This document shows positions 56,048 to 62,844 of a stretch of 64,000 bases of DNA, piece after piece. The stretch comes from Luteimonas rhizosphaericola (GTDB lineage Bacteria; Pseudomonadota; Gammaproteobacteria; Xanthomonadales; Xanthomonadaceae). The DNA is taken from the NCBI RefSeq assembly GCF_029888045.1, contig NZ_JARXRN010000029.1:91150-155149 (forward strand), written 5' to 3'. Below the pieces are notes generated by a model. It did not search any database and was not told the DNA's origin. It worked only from the letters and a program-made list of their open reading frames with translations. Each line of letters starts with the position of its first letter. Position 1 is the stretch's first letter. The position numbers and the translations under genes are program-made.

Positions 56048-56611
56048 TCAGATCTTGCCGACCAGGTCCAGCGACGGCTTCAGGGTCTTCTCGCCCTCCT
56101 GCCACTTGGCCGGGCAGACCTCGTTCGGGTGGGCGGCGACGTACTGCGCGGCCTTGAGCTTGCGCAGGGTCTCCTTGATGTCGCGGGCGATGGCGTTGTC
56201 GTGGATCTCGACGGTCTTGATCACGCCCTCGGGGTTGATCACGAAGGTGCCGCGCAGGGCCAGGCCCTCGGCATCGATGTGCACGCCGAAGGCGCGGGTC
56301 AGCTGGTGGGTCGGGTCGCCGACCAGCGGGAACTGGGCCTTGCCCACGGCGGCCGAGGTCTCGTGCCACACCTTGTGCGAGAAGTGGGTGTCGGTGGTGA
56401 CGATGTAGACCTCGGCGCCCAGCTTCTGGAACTCGGCGTAATGGTCGGCGGCGTCCTCGACCTCGGTCGGGCAGTTGAAGGTGAAGGCGGCCGGCATGAA
56501 CACCAGAACCGACCACTTGCCCTTCAGGCTGGCGTCGGAGACCTCGACGAACTCGCCGTTCTGGAACGCGGTGGCCTTGAACGGCTGGACCTGGGTATTG
56601 ATGAGGGACAT
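56048..56611 (-). CDS. ahpC: alkyl hydroperoxide reductase peroxidase subunit AhpC
   Basis: This 187-residue typical 2-Cys peroxiredoxin has peroxidatic C47 in [10 protein letters not shown] and resolving Cys in [15 protein letters not shown] near the C-terminus. It reduces hydrogen peroxide, organic peroxides and peroxynitrite, and is recycled by AhpF. The start ATG at 56611 follows AAAGAGGTCC, a good ribosome binding site. It is the first gene of the operon. An OxyR-like operator lies 72-86 bases upstream. Confidence 0.97.
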   Translation of the reverse strand: MSLINTQVQPFKATAFQNGEFVEVSDASLKGKWSVLVFMPAAFTFNCPTEVEDAADHYAEFQKLGAEVYIVTTDTHFSHKVWHETSAAVGKAQFPLVGDPTHQLTRAFGVHIDAEGLALRGTFVINPEGVIKTVEIHDNAIARDIKETLRKLKAAQYVAAHPNEVCPAKWQEGEKTLKPSLDLVGKI

Positions 56612-56682
56612 TCGGACCTCTTTGGGGGTGGTGGAAGGGAAACGTGCTTCGATCAAGCGACTGCCGAATCGACCGGGAGATG

Positions 56683-56697
56683 ATAGAAGGCCTCTAT
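56683..56697 (-). promoter_or_regulatory. OxyR-binding half-site upstream of ahpC
   Basis: ATAGAAGGCCTCTAT fits the OxyR half-operator ATAG-N7-CTAT exactly and is nearly palindromic. It is 72-86 bases upstream of the ahpC start. The expected partner half-site at 7-base spacing is not convincing; a weaker ATAG-N7-CAAT occurs at 56731-56745, 33 bases further up. Confidence 0.6.
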
Positions 56698-56787
56698 TAA
56701 TAAGTGAAATCGAAGGATTTGATATTTATGATAGATAAGAACAATCAGTATCCGGCCGATCAGGTGGTTTTCGGCGCCCGGTTGTGC

Positions 56788-56816
56788 TTGCAAACGTTTT
56801 TGCGCTGCAGCATAGT
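56788..56816 (+). promoter_or_regulatory. promoter candidate for the small RNA
   Basis: TTGCAA at 56788-56793 and CATAGT at 56811-56816 are separated by exactly 17 bases; each matches its sigma70 consensus at four of six positions. Transcription would begin near 56823 and end at the terminator at 56959-56987. Confidence 0.4.
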
Positions 56817-56821
56817 CGACC

Positions 56822-56987
56822 CATGCGCTGCAGTCCGGTGCGACGGTCGCAAGGCCGCGGAGCCGGGGCAGGGCAGGGTTTCGGACCACGCGCCTGGCGC
56901 GGTGTCCAACCGAGTTCCGTATCCGTTTCCTCCCTCCCACACGTGGTACGGAATCTTTGAAGGCGGCTTCGGCCGCCTTCATTTTGT
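56822..56987 (+). ncRNA. candidate trans-acting small RNA with C-rich hairpin loop
   Basis: The predicted transcript is about 165 nt. Hairpin 1 (56877-56911) pairs GGTT/AACC, GGAC/GTCC and CGCG/CGCG. Hairpin 2 (56915-56953) pairs TTCCGTA with TACGGAA around a loop containing TCCTCCCTCCC. A terminator hairpin with a 9-bp stem and TTCG loop follows. C-rich loops that pair with ribosome binding sites are a feature of described Xanthomonas small RNAs such as sX13; I cannot test homology. A 45-codon ORF at 56823 has no ribosome binding site. The 5' end is inferred. Confidence 0.5.
56959..56987 (+). terminator. strong Rho-independent terminator
   Basis: GAAGGCGGC and GCCGCCTTC form a perfect 9-bp stem around a TTCG tetraloop, followed by ATTTTGT. 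This is the clearest intrinsic terminator in the window. It ends the candidate small RNA and lies 66 bases before prmC. On the minus strand no T-tract follows the stem, so it acts on plus-strand transcription. Confidence 0.85.
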
Positions 56988-57052
56988 CCATCGGTTTCGC
57001 CGCCCCGGCCCGCGAGGGCGACAGGTCCCGGTGCGGCGCCTACGATGCGTCG

Positions 57053-57892
57053 ATGTCCCCGCCCGAACCGATGACCGTCCGCCGCCTGCTGGCCGACGCC
57101 CGCGCCAGTGTGGACGCGGTCGACGCCGAGGCACTGCTGGCCCATGCGCTCGGCCGCGACCGTGGCTGGCTGTTCGCACATGCCGACGACCCCGTGGCGC
57201 AGGACCGTCACGATCGTTTCGCCTCGCTGCTGGCGCGCCGCGAGACCGGGGAGCCGGTCGCCTACCTGTGCGGCCGTCGCGGCTTCTGGACCCTCGACCT
57301 GGCGGTCACGCCCGAGACCCTGATCCCGCGACCCGAAACCGAGCTGCTGGTGGAACTGGCCCTGGCCCGGCTGCCCGCCGGACGCGCGCAGCGCGTGGCG
57401 GACCTGGGCACCGGCAGCGGAGCGATCGCCCTGGCGCTGGCGGCCGAACGTCCGCAGGCGCGGGTGGACGCGGTGGACGCCAGCCCCGGGGCGCTGGAGG
57501 TGGCACGGCGCAACGCTCGCGAGGCGGGGCTCCCGAACGTCGCCTTCCACCTCGGCGACTGGTTCGCGGCACTCCCCGACCTGCGGTTCGACCTGGTCGC
57601 CAGCAACCCGCCCTATATCGCTGAGGGCGATCCGCACCTGCTGCGTGGCGACCTGCGCCACGAGCCGGCGATAGCGCTGTCGTCCGGCCGCGACGGGCTC
57701 GACGCCATCCGCGCGATCGTGCGCGACGCACCGGCGCACCTGCATCCCGGCGGCTGGCTGCTGCTCGAACACGGCCACGACCAGGGCGAACCGGTGCGCG
57801 CGCTGCTGCAGGCGGCCGGCTTCGTCGAGGTCGCCACCCATCGCGACCTCGAAGGGCGCGACCGCGTCGGACTCGGCCGCCTGCCGCCCTGA
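57053..57892 (+). CDS. prmC: release factor glutamine methyltransferase PrmC
   Basis: This 279-residue SAM enzyme methylates the Gln of the GGQ motif in release factors RF1 and RF2. Motifs are [32 protein letters not shown], the SAM loop [16 protein letters not shown], and the catalytic [12 protein letters not shown]. It normally lies next to prfA; that gene is not here. I chose ATG at 57053; a second ATG at 57071 would remove six residues. It follows the terminator region and is 54 bp before pip. Confidence 0.93.
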   Translation: MSPPEPMTVRRLLADARASVDAVDAEALLAHALGRDRGWLFAHADDPVAQDRHDRFASLLARRETGEPVAYLCGRRGFWTLDLAVTPETLIPRPETELLVELALARLPAGRAQRVADLGTGSGAIALALAAERPQARVDAVDASPGALEVARRNAREAGLPNVAFHLGDWFAALPDLRFDLVASNPPYIAEGDPHLLRGDLRHEPAIALSSGRDGLDAIRAIVRDAPAHLHPGGWLLLEHGHDQGEPVRALLQAAGFVEVATHRDLEGRDRVGLGRLPP

Positions 57893-57946
57893 GGCCGCGG
57901 CGCGCAGTCGTTAGACTGTGGCCAACTCCATCGCACAGGGCGAGCC

Positions 57947-58888
57947 ATGCGCACGCTGTATCCCGAGATCGAGCCCTACGACAGCGGCACCCTGCAGGTC
58001 GACGACCGCCACGCGCTGTACTACGAGCAGTGCGGCAACCCGAAGGGCAAGCCGGTGGTGCTGCTGCATGGCGGCCCCGGCGGCGGCTGCAACGCGAAGA
58101 TGCGACGCTTCCACGATCCGGCGAAATACCGCATCGTCCTGTTCGACCAGCGCGGCGCCGGGCGCTCCACGCCGCACGCCGACCTCGTCGACAACACCAC
58201 CTGGCACCTGGTCGCCGACATCGAGCAGCTGCGCGAGCACCTGGGCATCGATCGCTGGCAGGTGTTCGGCGGCTCCTGGGGCTCGACGCTGGCGCTGGCC
58301 TACGCCCAGTCGCATCCGCTGCGCGTGACCGCGCTGGTGCTGCGCGGCATCTTCATGCTGCGGCAGTGGGAGCTGCGCTGGTTCTACCAGGAAGGCGCCT
58401 CGCGCCTGTTCCCCGAGGCGTGGGAGCACTATGTCGCCGCGATTCCGGAGGAGGAGCGCGGCGATCTCATCGCGGCGTTCCACAGCAGGCTCACCTCCGA
58501 CGACGAGGCCACGCGCCTGGCCGCGGCGCGGGCGTGGAGCGTGTGGGAAGGGGCCACCTCGTTCCTGCACGTCGATCCGGACTTCGTCAGCGGGCACGAG
58601 GACGCGCGCTTCGCGCTGGCCTTCGCCCGGATCGAGAACCACTACTTCGTCAACAAGGGCTTCTTCGAGGTCGACGACCAGCTGCTGCGCGATGCCTATC
58701 GCATCGCCGGCATCCCGGGCGTGATCGTGCACGGGCGCTACGACGTGGTCTGCCCGGTGCAGAACGCGTGGGACCTGCACCAGGTCTGGCCGAAGGCCGA
58801 ACTGGTGATCACCCCGGCGTCGGGGCACTCGGCGTTCGAGCAGGAGAACGTCGACGCGCTGGTGCGCGCGACCGACGGTCTCGCCTGA
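57947..58888 (+). CDS. pip: prolyl aminopeptidase (proline iminopeptidase)
   Basis: This 313-residue alpha/beta hydrolase of peptidase family S33 releases N-terminal proline. The oxyanion region is VVLLHGGPGGGCNAKM, followed by FDQRGAGRSTPHA. The nucleophile Ser is in the elbow VFGGSWGSTLALAYAQ, the catalytic Asp region is GRYDVVCPVQ, and the His is in PASGHSAFEQ. Length and motifs match the family. It is cytoplasmic; no signal peptide is seen. It converges with the transglutaminase-like gene across 9 bp. Confidence 0.95.
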   Translation: MRTLYPEIEPYDSGTLQVDDRHALYYEQCGNPKGKPVVLLHGGPGGGCNAKMRRFHDPAKYRIVLFDQRGAGRSTPHADLVDNTTWHLVADIEQLREHLGIDRWQVFGGSWGSTLALAYAQSHPLRVTALVLRGIFMLRQWELRWFYQEGASRLFPEAWEHYVAAIPEEERGDLIAAFHSRLTSDDEATRLAAARAWSVWEGATSFLHVDPDFVSGHEDARFALAFARIENHYFVNKGFFEVDDQLLRDAYRIAGIPGVIVHGRYDVVCPVQNAWDLHQVWPKAELVITPASGHSAFEQENVDALVRATDGLA

Positions 58889-58897
58889 GGCCCGCGC

Positions 58898-59758
58898 TCA
58901 GACCGCGAGCGCGAGCGGTGGCGGCGGCGCCGGGCGCGGCGAGAGGGTCGGATCGTCGGTCTCGTCGCTCCAGACCTCGAAGCCCAGCAGCTGGTTCGGG
59001 CCGAAGGTGTTGCTGATCGCCACGTCCGCGGCGTCGCGGCCGCGCGCGATCAGCACCCGGCCGATGCGCGGGGTGTTGTGGCGCGCATCGAACGTGTACC
59101 AGCGCCCGCCGAGGTAGGCCTCGAACCAGGCCGAGAAGTCCATCGGCGCGTCCACCGGCGGGATGCCGATGTCGCCGAGGTAGCCGGTGCAGTAGCGCGC
59201 CGGAATGTTCATGCAGCGGCACAGGGCGACCGCGGAATGGGCGAAGTCGCGGCACACGCCGCGGCCCGCCTCCAGCGCCTGGGCCGCGGTGCGGGTGGCA
59301 TCGGCATGCGGATAGCCGAACTCGATCCGCTGGTGCACGTGGTCGCAGATCGCCTGCACCCGGGCCCAGCCAGGCGGCGTGGATCCGAACAGGTCCCAGG
59401 CCATCTGCGAGAGCCGGTCGGTCTCGCAGTAGCGGCTGCCGAGCAGGAACAACAGCACCTCGTCGGGCAGGTGCTCGACCGGCACCTCGGGCGCCTCCGG
59501 CGCCACGGCGTCGGGCAGCCCGCTGTCGCGCACGACCGCATCGGCCCGGATGGTGAGCGTGCCGGCCGGCGCGACCAGGCGCGCGCAGACGTTGCCGTAG
59601 GCATCGCGATAGCGCTGGATCGGCACGTCGGGCGTGGCGCGCGAGGGCGCCGAGACCACGATATCGCTGCGACGGGACTCGTGGAGGTCGAGCGTGAGCA
59701 CCATCGGCGTCGGCTGCGGCAGGCCGAAGGTGATCGCATGGCCCAGGCGGATCAGCAT
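58898..59758 (-). CDS. transglutaminase-like cysteine protease-fold protein
   Basis: The protein has 286 residues. An N-terminal beta domain (LIRLGHAITFGLPQPTPMVL) precedes a transglutaminase core with the catalytic Cys in AGRGVCRDFAHSAVALCR and the Asp region FDARHN. The position where many family members carry the catalytic His reads DFSAWFEAYLGGRWY, with Ser, which may be a feature of this subgroup or may mean loss of activity. Substrate unknown. The ATG at 59758 was preferred over one at 59785. It is 45 bp downstream of the amidohydrolase gene. Confidence 0.82.
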   Translation of the reverse strand: MLIRLGHAITFGLPQPTPMVLTLDLHESRRSDIVVSAPSRATPDVPIQRYRDAYGNVCARLVAPAGTLTIRADAVVRDSGLPDAVAPEAPEVPVEHLPDEVLLFLLGSRYCETDRLSQMAWDLFGSTPPGWARVQAICDHVHQRIEFGYPHADATRTAAQALEAGRGVCRDFAHSAVALCRCMNIPARYCTGYLGDIGIPPVDAPMDFSAWFEAYLGGRWYTFDARHNTPRIGRVLIARGRDAADVAISNTFGPNQLLGFEVWSDETDDPTLSPRPAPPPPLALAV

Positions 59759-59803
59759 GGCCGGAAAGTCCTGACGCGGCGGCACAGGGTACGGGCGCCG
59801 CGC

Positions 59804-60595
59804 TCAAGGGGCCGTGACGAACTCCGGCTCCAGCCGTGCGAACAGGCGCGCGAGGCGCTCGGCCCAGGCCGCCTGGCCGTCCGCGTCGGCAATCAGGTCC
59901 TGGCGGATCTCGAGCTCGACGTGCACCAGGCCCCGGCGTTCGCCGTGCACCGGGATCGCGTAGTCGGTGGCATCGCTCACCGAATACGGTTCGTTGTCGC
60001 CGACCTCCAGGTCGCCCTCGGCCCGCAGCAAGGCCAGCAGCGCGTGCGCCAGGCGCGGGTCGCGCTGGTACAGCACGCCGGCATGCCACGGCCGGGCGCT
60101 GCCGCCCATCGCCGGGGTGAAGCTGTGCATCGCCACCAGGATCGTCGGTCTCGCCTGCGTGTCGCGCCGGTCCAGTTCGTCGGCGATGCGGGCGTGGTAG
60201 GGGGCGAAGATCCCGTCGACGCGCCGCGCGCGTTGCGCATCGTCGAGCCGGGCATTGCCCGGGATGGCGGTGCCGTCGCTGACCGCGGCGATGGAGCCGG
60301 GCGCCTCGAGCGGACGGTTGCAGTCGATCACCAGCCGCGAGTACGTCTGCAGGATCGCGCAGGCGTGCAGCCGGTCGGCCAGGCGCGCCGTGACCCCGGC
60401 GATGCCGATGTCCCAGCCGATGTGGCGGTCGAGTTCGGCCTGCGGCAGGCCCAGGTTGCCCAGGGCGGCGGGCACGGCCTGGCCGGCGTGGTCGGCGAGC
60501 AGCAGCCACGGCGAACGGCCCTCGGGATGCAGCACGGTGACTGCGGGCGGATCGCCGGGCGCGAGCAGCGGAGCCGCCGGGGTCGTCGGGCTCAT
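59804..60595 (-). CDS. N-formylglutamate amidohydrolase-family protein
   Basis: This 263-residue protein has the FGase-like signature LLADHAGQAVPAALGNLGL, then HIGWDIGIAGVTARLADRL and YSRLVIDCNRPLEAPGSI. A zinc-binding-type VAMHSFTPAMGG and EIRQDLIADADGQ follow. Family enzymes hydrolyse N-formylglutamate in histidine degradation, but no hut genes are nearby, so another N-acyl substrate is possible. Its start overlaps the stop of the Nudix gene (ATGA). Confidence 0.85.
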   Translation of the reverse strand: MSPTTPAAPLLAPGDPPAVTVLHPEGRSPWLLLADHAGQAVPAALGNLGLPQAELDRHIGWDIGIAGVTARLADRLHACAILQTYSRLVIDCNRPLEAPGSIAAVSDGTAIPGNARLDDAQRARRVDGIFAPYHARIADELDRRDTQARPTILVAMHSFTPAMGGSARPWHAGVLYQRDPRLAHALLALLRAEGDLEVGDNEPYSVSDATDYAIPVHGERRGLVHVELEIRQDLIADADGQAAWAERLARLFARLEPEFVTAP

Positions 60596-61146
60596 GCGCG
60601 CGGCGAGCCGTCGGGCTCGTGGTCGATCATCCACAGCCCGGCCCAGAGCTTGAGGTCGAGCTCGTAGCCCTCGCGGTACTTCCGCATCAGCCACGCCGGC
60701 GCCTGCGCGCGCGGCACGGCGTGGACCACGATGTCCTCGTCGTCGACCCCGCCGCCGTCGCCCACCCGCCTGAGGTCGAGCGCGCGGGCGAAGGCGATGC
60801 GTTCGTTGCTCATTCCCGAGGACGTCGGCCCGACCAGCAGCACGTCCACGCGGCCGGCTTCCCAACCGGTCTCCTCGATCAGTTCGCGCCGCGCCGCGGC
60901 CTCGAGCGTATCGCTGCTGTCGTCGTCGCCGACCAGGCCGGCCGGCATCTCGATCGTGCGCGCGCCCAGCGGCACGCGGTACTGGTCGACGAACAGCACC
61001 TCGTCGTCCGGCGTCACCGCGATCACCAGCACCGCCAGGCCGTCGCGGCCATGGGTGCGCTCGCAGGACTCCCACTTGCCGCGCCTGACCAGCCGCAGCC
61101 ATTCGCCTTCGTACAGCAGTGCCGCGTCTTCGGGTGGTGTGTTCAT
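60592..61146 (-). CDS. Nudix hydrolase (ADP-ribose pyrophosphatase type)
   Basis: This 184-residue Nudix protein has the box GLVGDDDSSDTLEAAARRELIEETGW, a slightly stretched form of Gx5Ex7REUxEExGU with the REUxEE core intact. The upstream RVPLGARTIEMPAGLVGDD matches the ADPRase subgroup. It probably hydrolyses nucleotide-sugar or ADP-ribose compounds. Coupled to the amidohydrolase gene. The 103 bp upstream to the exonuclease stop contain GC-rich repeats but no gene. Confidence 0.88.
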   Translation of the reverse strand: MNTPPEDAALLYEGEWLRLVRRGKWESCERTHGRDGLAVLVIAVTPDDEVLFVDQYRVPLGARTIEMPAGLVGDDDSSDTLEAAARRELIEETGWEAGRVDVLLVGPTSSGMSNERIAFARALDLRRVGDGGGVDDEDIVVHAVPRAQAPAWLMRKYREGYELDLKLWAGLWMIDHEPDGSPRA

Positions 61147-61249
61147 GCGCGGATGGTAACCCCGCGATGCGGCGCGCGATGCGACCGGCGCGACGGCGGC
61201 GCTGCCGCGATCGCGCCGCGCGTGCGATCGGGTCCGCCAGCGCCGGCGG

Positions 61250-62188
61250 CTAGCCCGCCGGTGCGTACTCCAGCCCCGCGGCCGCATACATCCGCCGCCG
61301 GGTCAGCGGGCCGAAGCGCAGCCGTTCGCACAGGTCGGCCAGCATTGCCGCGTCGACCGCTGCGCGAGCGAACGACGGTGCCGCCGCCCCGAGCGGTGCG
61401 TCGCGCGCGATCGTCGACAGCTGCCGGCACAGCAGCGCCTGCGCCCGGTGCAGGCGCAGGCGCGCCGCTGCCTGCGCCGCGCCACGGAAGCGCAGGAAGC
61501 CGACCTCGTCGACGCGGGCCAGCAGCGCGTCCAGGCTGCCGAAGTGGGCCAGCAGCACCGCGGCGGTCTTCGCGCCGATGCCCGGCACGCCGGGGATGTT
61601 GTCGATCGCGTCGCCGCACAGGGCGAGGTAGTCCGCGATCTGGTGCGCTTCGACGCCGTGCCGCGCGCGCACCCCGGCCGCGCCCCAGCGCTGGTCGCGG
61701 GCGAAGTCCCATTGCTCGTCGGGGCCGTCGAGCAGCTGCGACAGGTCCTTGTCGGCCGAGACGATCACGCCGCGGTGGCCGTGCGCACGCGCCTGGTGCA
61801 GGGCGCTGCCGATCAGGTCGTCGGCCTCGTATTCGCCGTGCGCCAGCACGTTCAGTCCCAGCGCCGCCGCCAGCGCCTTGCAGTGCACGAACTGGCGTCG
61901 CAACTCGTCCGGCGCCGGCGGCCGGTTGGCCTTGTAGGCCGGGTACAGGGCGTTGCGGAAACAGCTGTCCAGGGCTTCGTCGAACGCCACCGCGATATGC
62001 CGCGGGCGCTCGCGTTCCAGCAGTTCGAGCAGGAAGCGCGCGAAGCCGTGCACGGCGTTGGTCGGGTGGCCGTCGGCGTCGCGGAACTCGTCGGGCATCG
62101 AGTGCCAGGCCCGGAACACGTACAGGCTGGCGTCGACCAGGTACAGCGGCGCGCCCGCGGCCGGCGCCGGCGTGGGGCCGGCGCTCAC
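61250..62188 (-). CDS. 5'-3' exonuclease / flap endonuclease (Xni/ExoIX type)
   Basis: This 312-residue protein resembles the 5' nuclease domain of DNA polymerase I but stands alone. Metal-site and family motifs are LYLVDASLYVFRAWH, VAFDEALDSCFRNALYPAYKANR (quoted in part: FRNALYPAYKANR), EADDLIGSAL, VSADKDLSQLLDG and the helix-hairpin-helix CGDAIDNIPGVPGIGAKTAA. It processes flaps or RNA primers. The start is GTG at 62188, overlapping the nitroreductase stop (GTGA). Confidence 0.9.
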   Translation of the reverse strand: MSAGPTPAPAAGAPLYLVDASLYVFRAWHSMPDEFRDADGHPTNAVHGFARFLLELLERERPRHIAVAFDEALDSCFRNALYPAYKANRPPAPDELRRQFVHCKALAAALGLNVLAHGEYEADDLIGSALHQARAHGHRGVIVSADKDLSQLLDGPDEQWDFARDQRWGAAGVRARHGVEAHQIADYLALCGDAIDNIPGVPGIGAKTAAVLLAHFGSLDALLARVDEVGFLRFRGAAQAAARLRLHRAQALLCRQLSTIARDAPLGAAAPSFARAAVDAAMLADLCERLRFGPLTRRRMYAAAGLEYAPAG

Positions 62189-62778
62189 AGGTCGAGGTCG
62201 GACAGCAGGGCGCGCGGATCGGGGCGTTCGCGCTCGGGGGCCTCCAGGCGCGGCGTGCCGATATGGATGAAGCCGGCCACGGTCTCGTGCGCGCCGAGGC
62301 CGAGCAACCCGTGGACGTCCCGGTCGTAGGCCGGCCAGCCGGTCAGCCAGCAGGCGCCGAATCCGAACGACTGCGCCGCCTGCAGCAGCGCGAAGCACAC
62401 GCTGCCCGCGGTGAGCAGGCGTTCCTGGTCCGGAATCTGCGGGTCGTCGGGATCGAGCACCGCCACCACGGCCACCACCACGGGTGCATGGGTGAAGCGC
62501 TGGCGGTCCTTGTCGAGCGCGGCGTCGCCGGCGTCGGGGTCGCGGCGCAGGGTGATCCCGGCCAGCGCCTCGCCCAGCCGCGCGCGTGCGGACCCGGCGA
62601 TGCGCACGAACCGGAACGGCACCCGCTTGCCGTGGTCGGGCACGCGCACGGCCGAACGCAGCAGCCGCAGCAGGGTGGCCTGGTCCGGACCGGGCTCGCC
62701 CAGCTGGCGGGCAGGCACCGAGCGGCGGGCGTCGAGCGGGATCGGGTTGGGGTCGGAAGTATTTGCGGATGCAGTCAC
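62185..62778 (-). CDS. nitroreductase family protein (YdjA-like)
   Basis: This 197-residue FMN-dependent nitroreductase-fold protein has LDARRSVPARQLGEPGPDQATLL, the FMN phosphate site RVPDHGKRVPFRFVRI, and a C-terminal LLQAAQSFGFGACWLTGWPAYD block. HIGTPRLEAPERERP follows. YdjA-type members are compact homodimers whose substrates are little known. The start is GTG at 62778; the stop overlaps the exonuclease start (GTGA). It is divergent from the DUF1631 gene. Confidence 0.87.
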   Translation of the reverse strand: MTASANTSDPNPIPLDARRSVPARQLGEPGPDQATLLRLLRSAVRVPDHGKRVPFRFVRIAGSARARLGEALAGITLRRDPDAGDAALDKDRQRFTHAPVVVAVVAVLDPDDPQIPDQERLLTAGSVCFALLQAAQSFGFGACWLTGWPAYDRDVHGLLGLGAHETVAGFIHIGTPRLEAPERERPDPRALLSDLDL

Positions 62779-62844
62779 AGACGCGCGGACCGGTTAAGCT
62801 GAATGATGTCGAGGCGATTCGACCTTGCGCATTGTCCCCCCAAA

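Larger units (their letters stand above)
56612..57052. other. 441-bp intergenic region between ahpC and prmC
   Basis: This is the only gap over 300 bases. It holds an AT-rich stretch (56690-56755) with an OxyR-like site, a plus-strand promoter candidate at 56788-56816, and an RNA-like region ending in a clear terminator at 56959-56987. The opposite strand has an open frame of 112 codons that runs through the terminator and the operator; I reject it as a gene. Confidence 0.7.

Noticed and set aside
56823-56960. A 45-codon ORF inside the candidate small RNA
   Set aside because: No ribosome binding site precedes it, and the region is better explained by hairpins and a terminator; a small protein cannot be fully excluded.
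56653-56991. A 112-codon minus-strand frame in the ahpC-prmC gap
   Set aside because: It runs through the terminator hairpin and OxyR-like site, has no ribosome binding site and no similarity I recognise.
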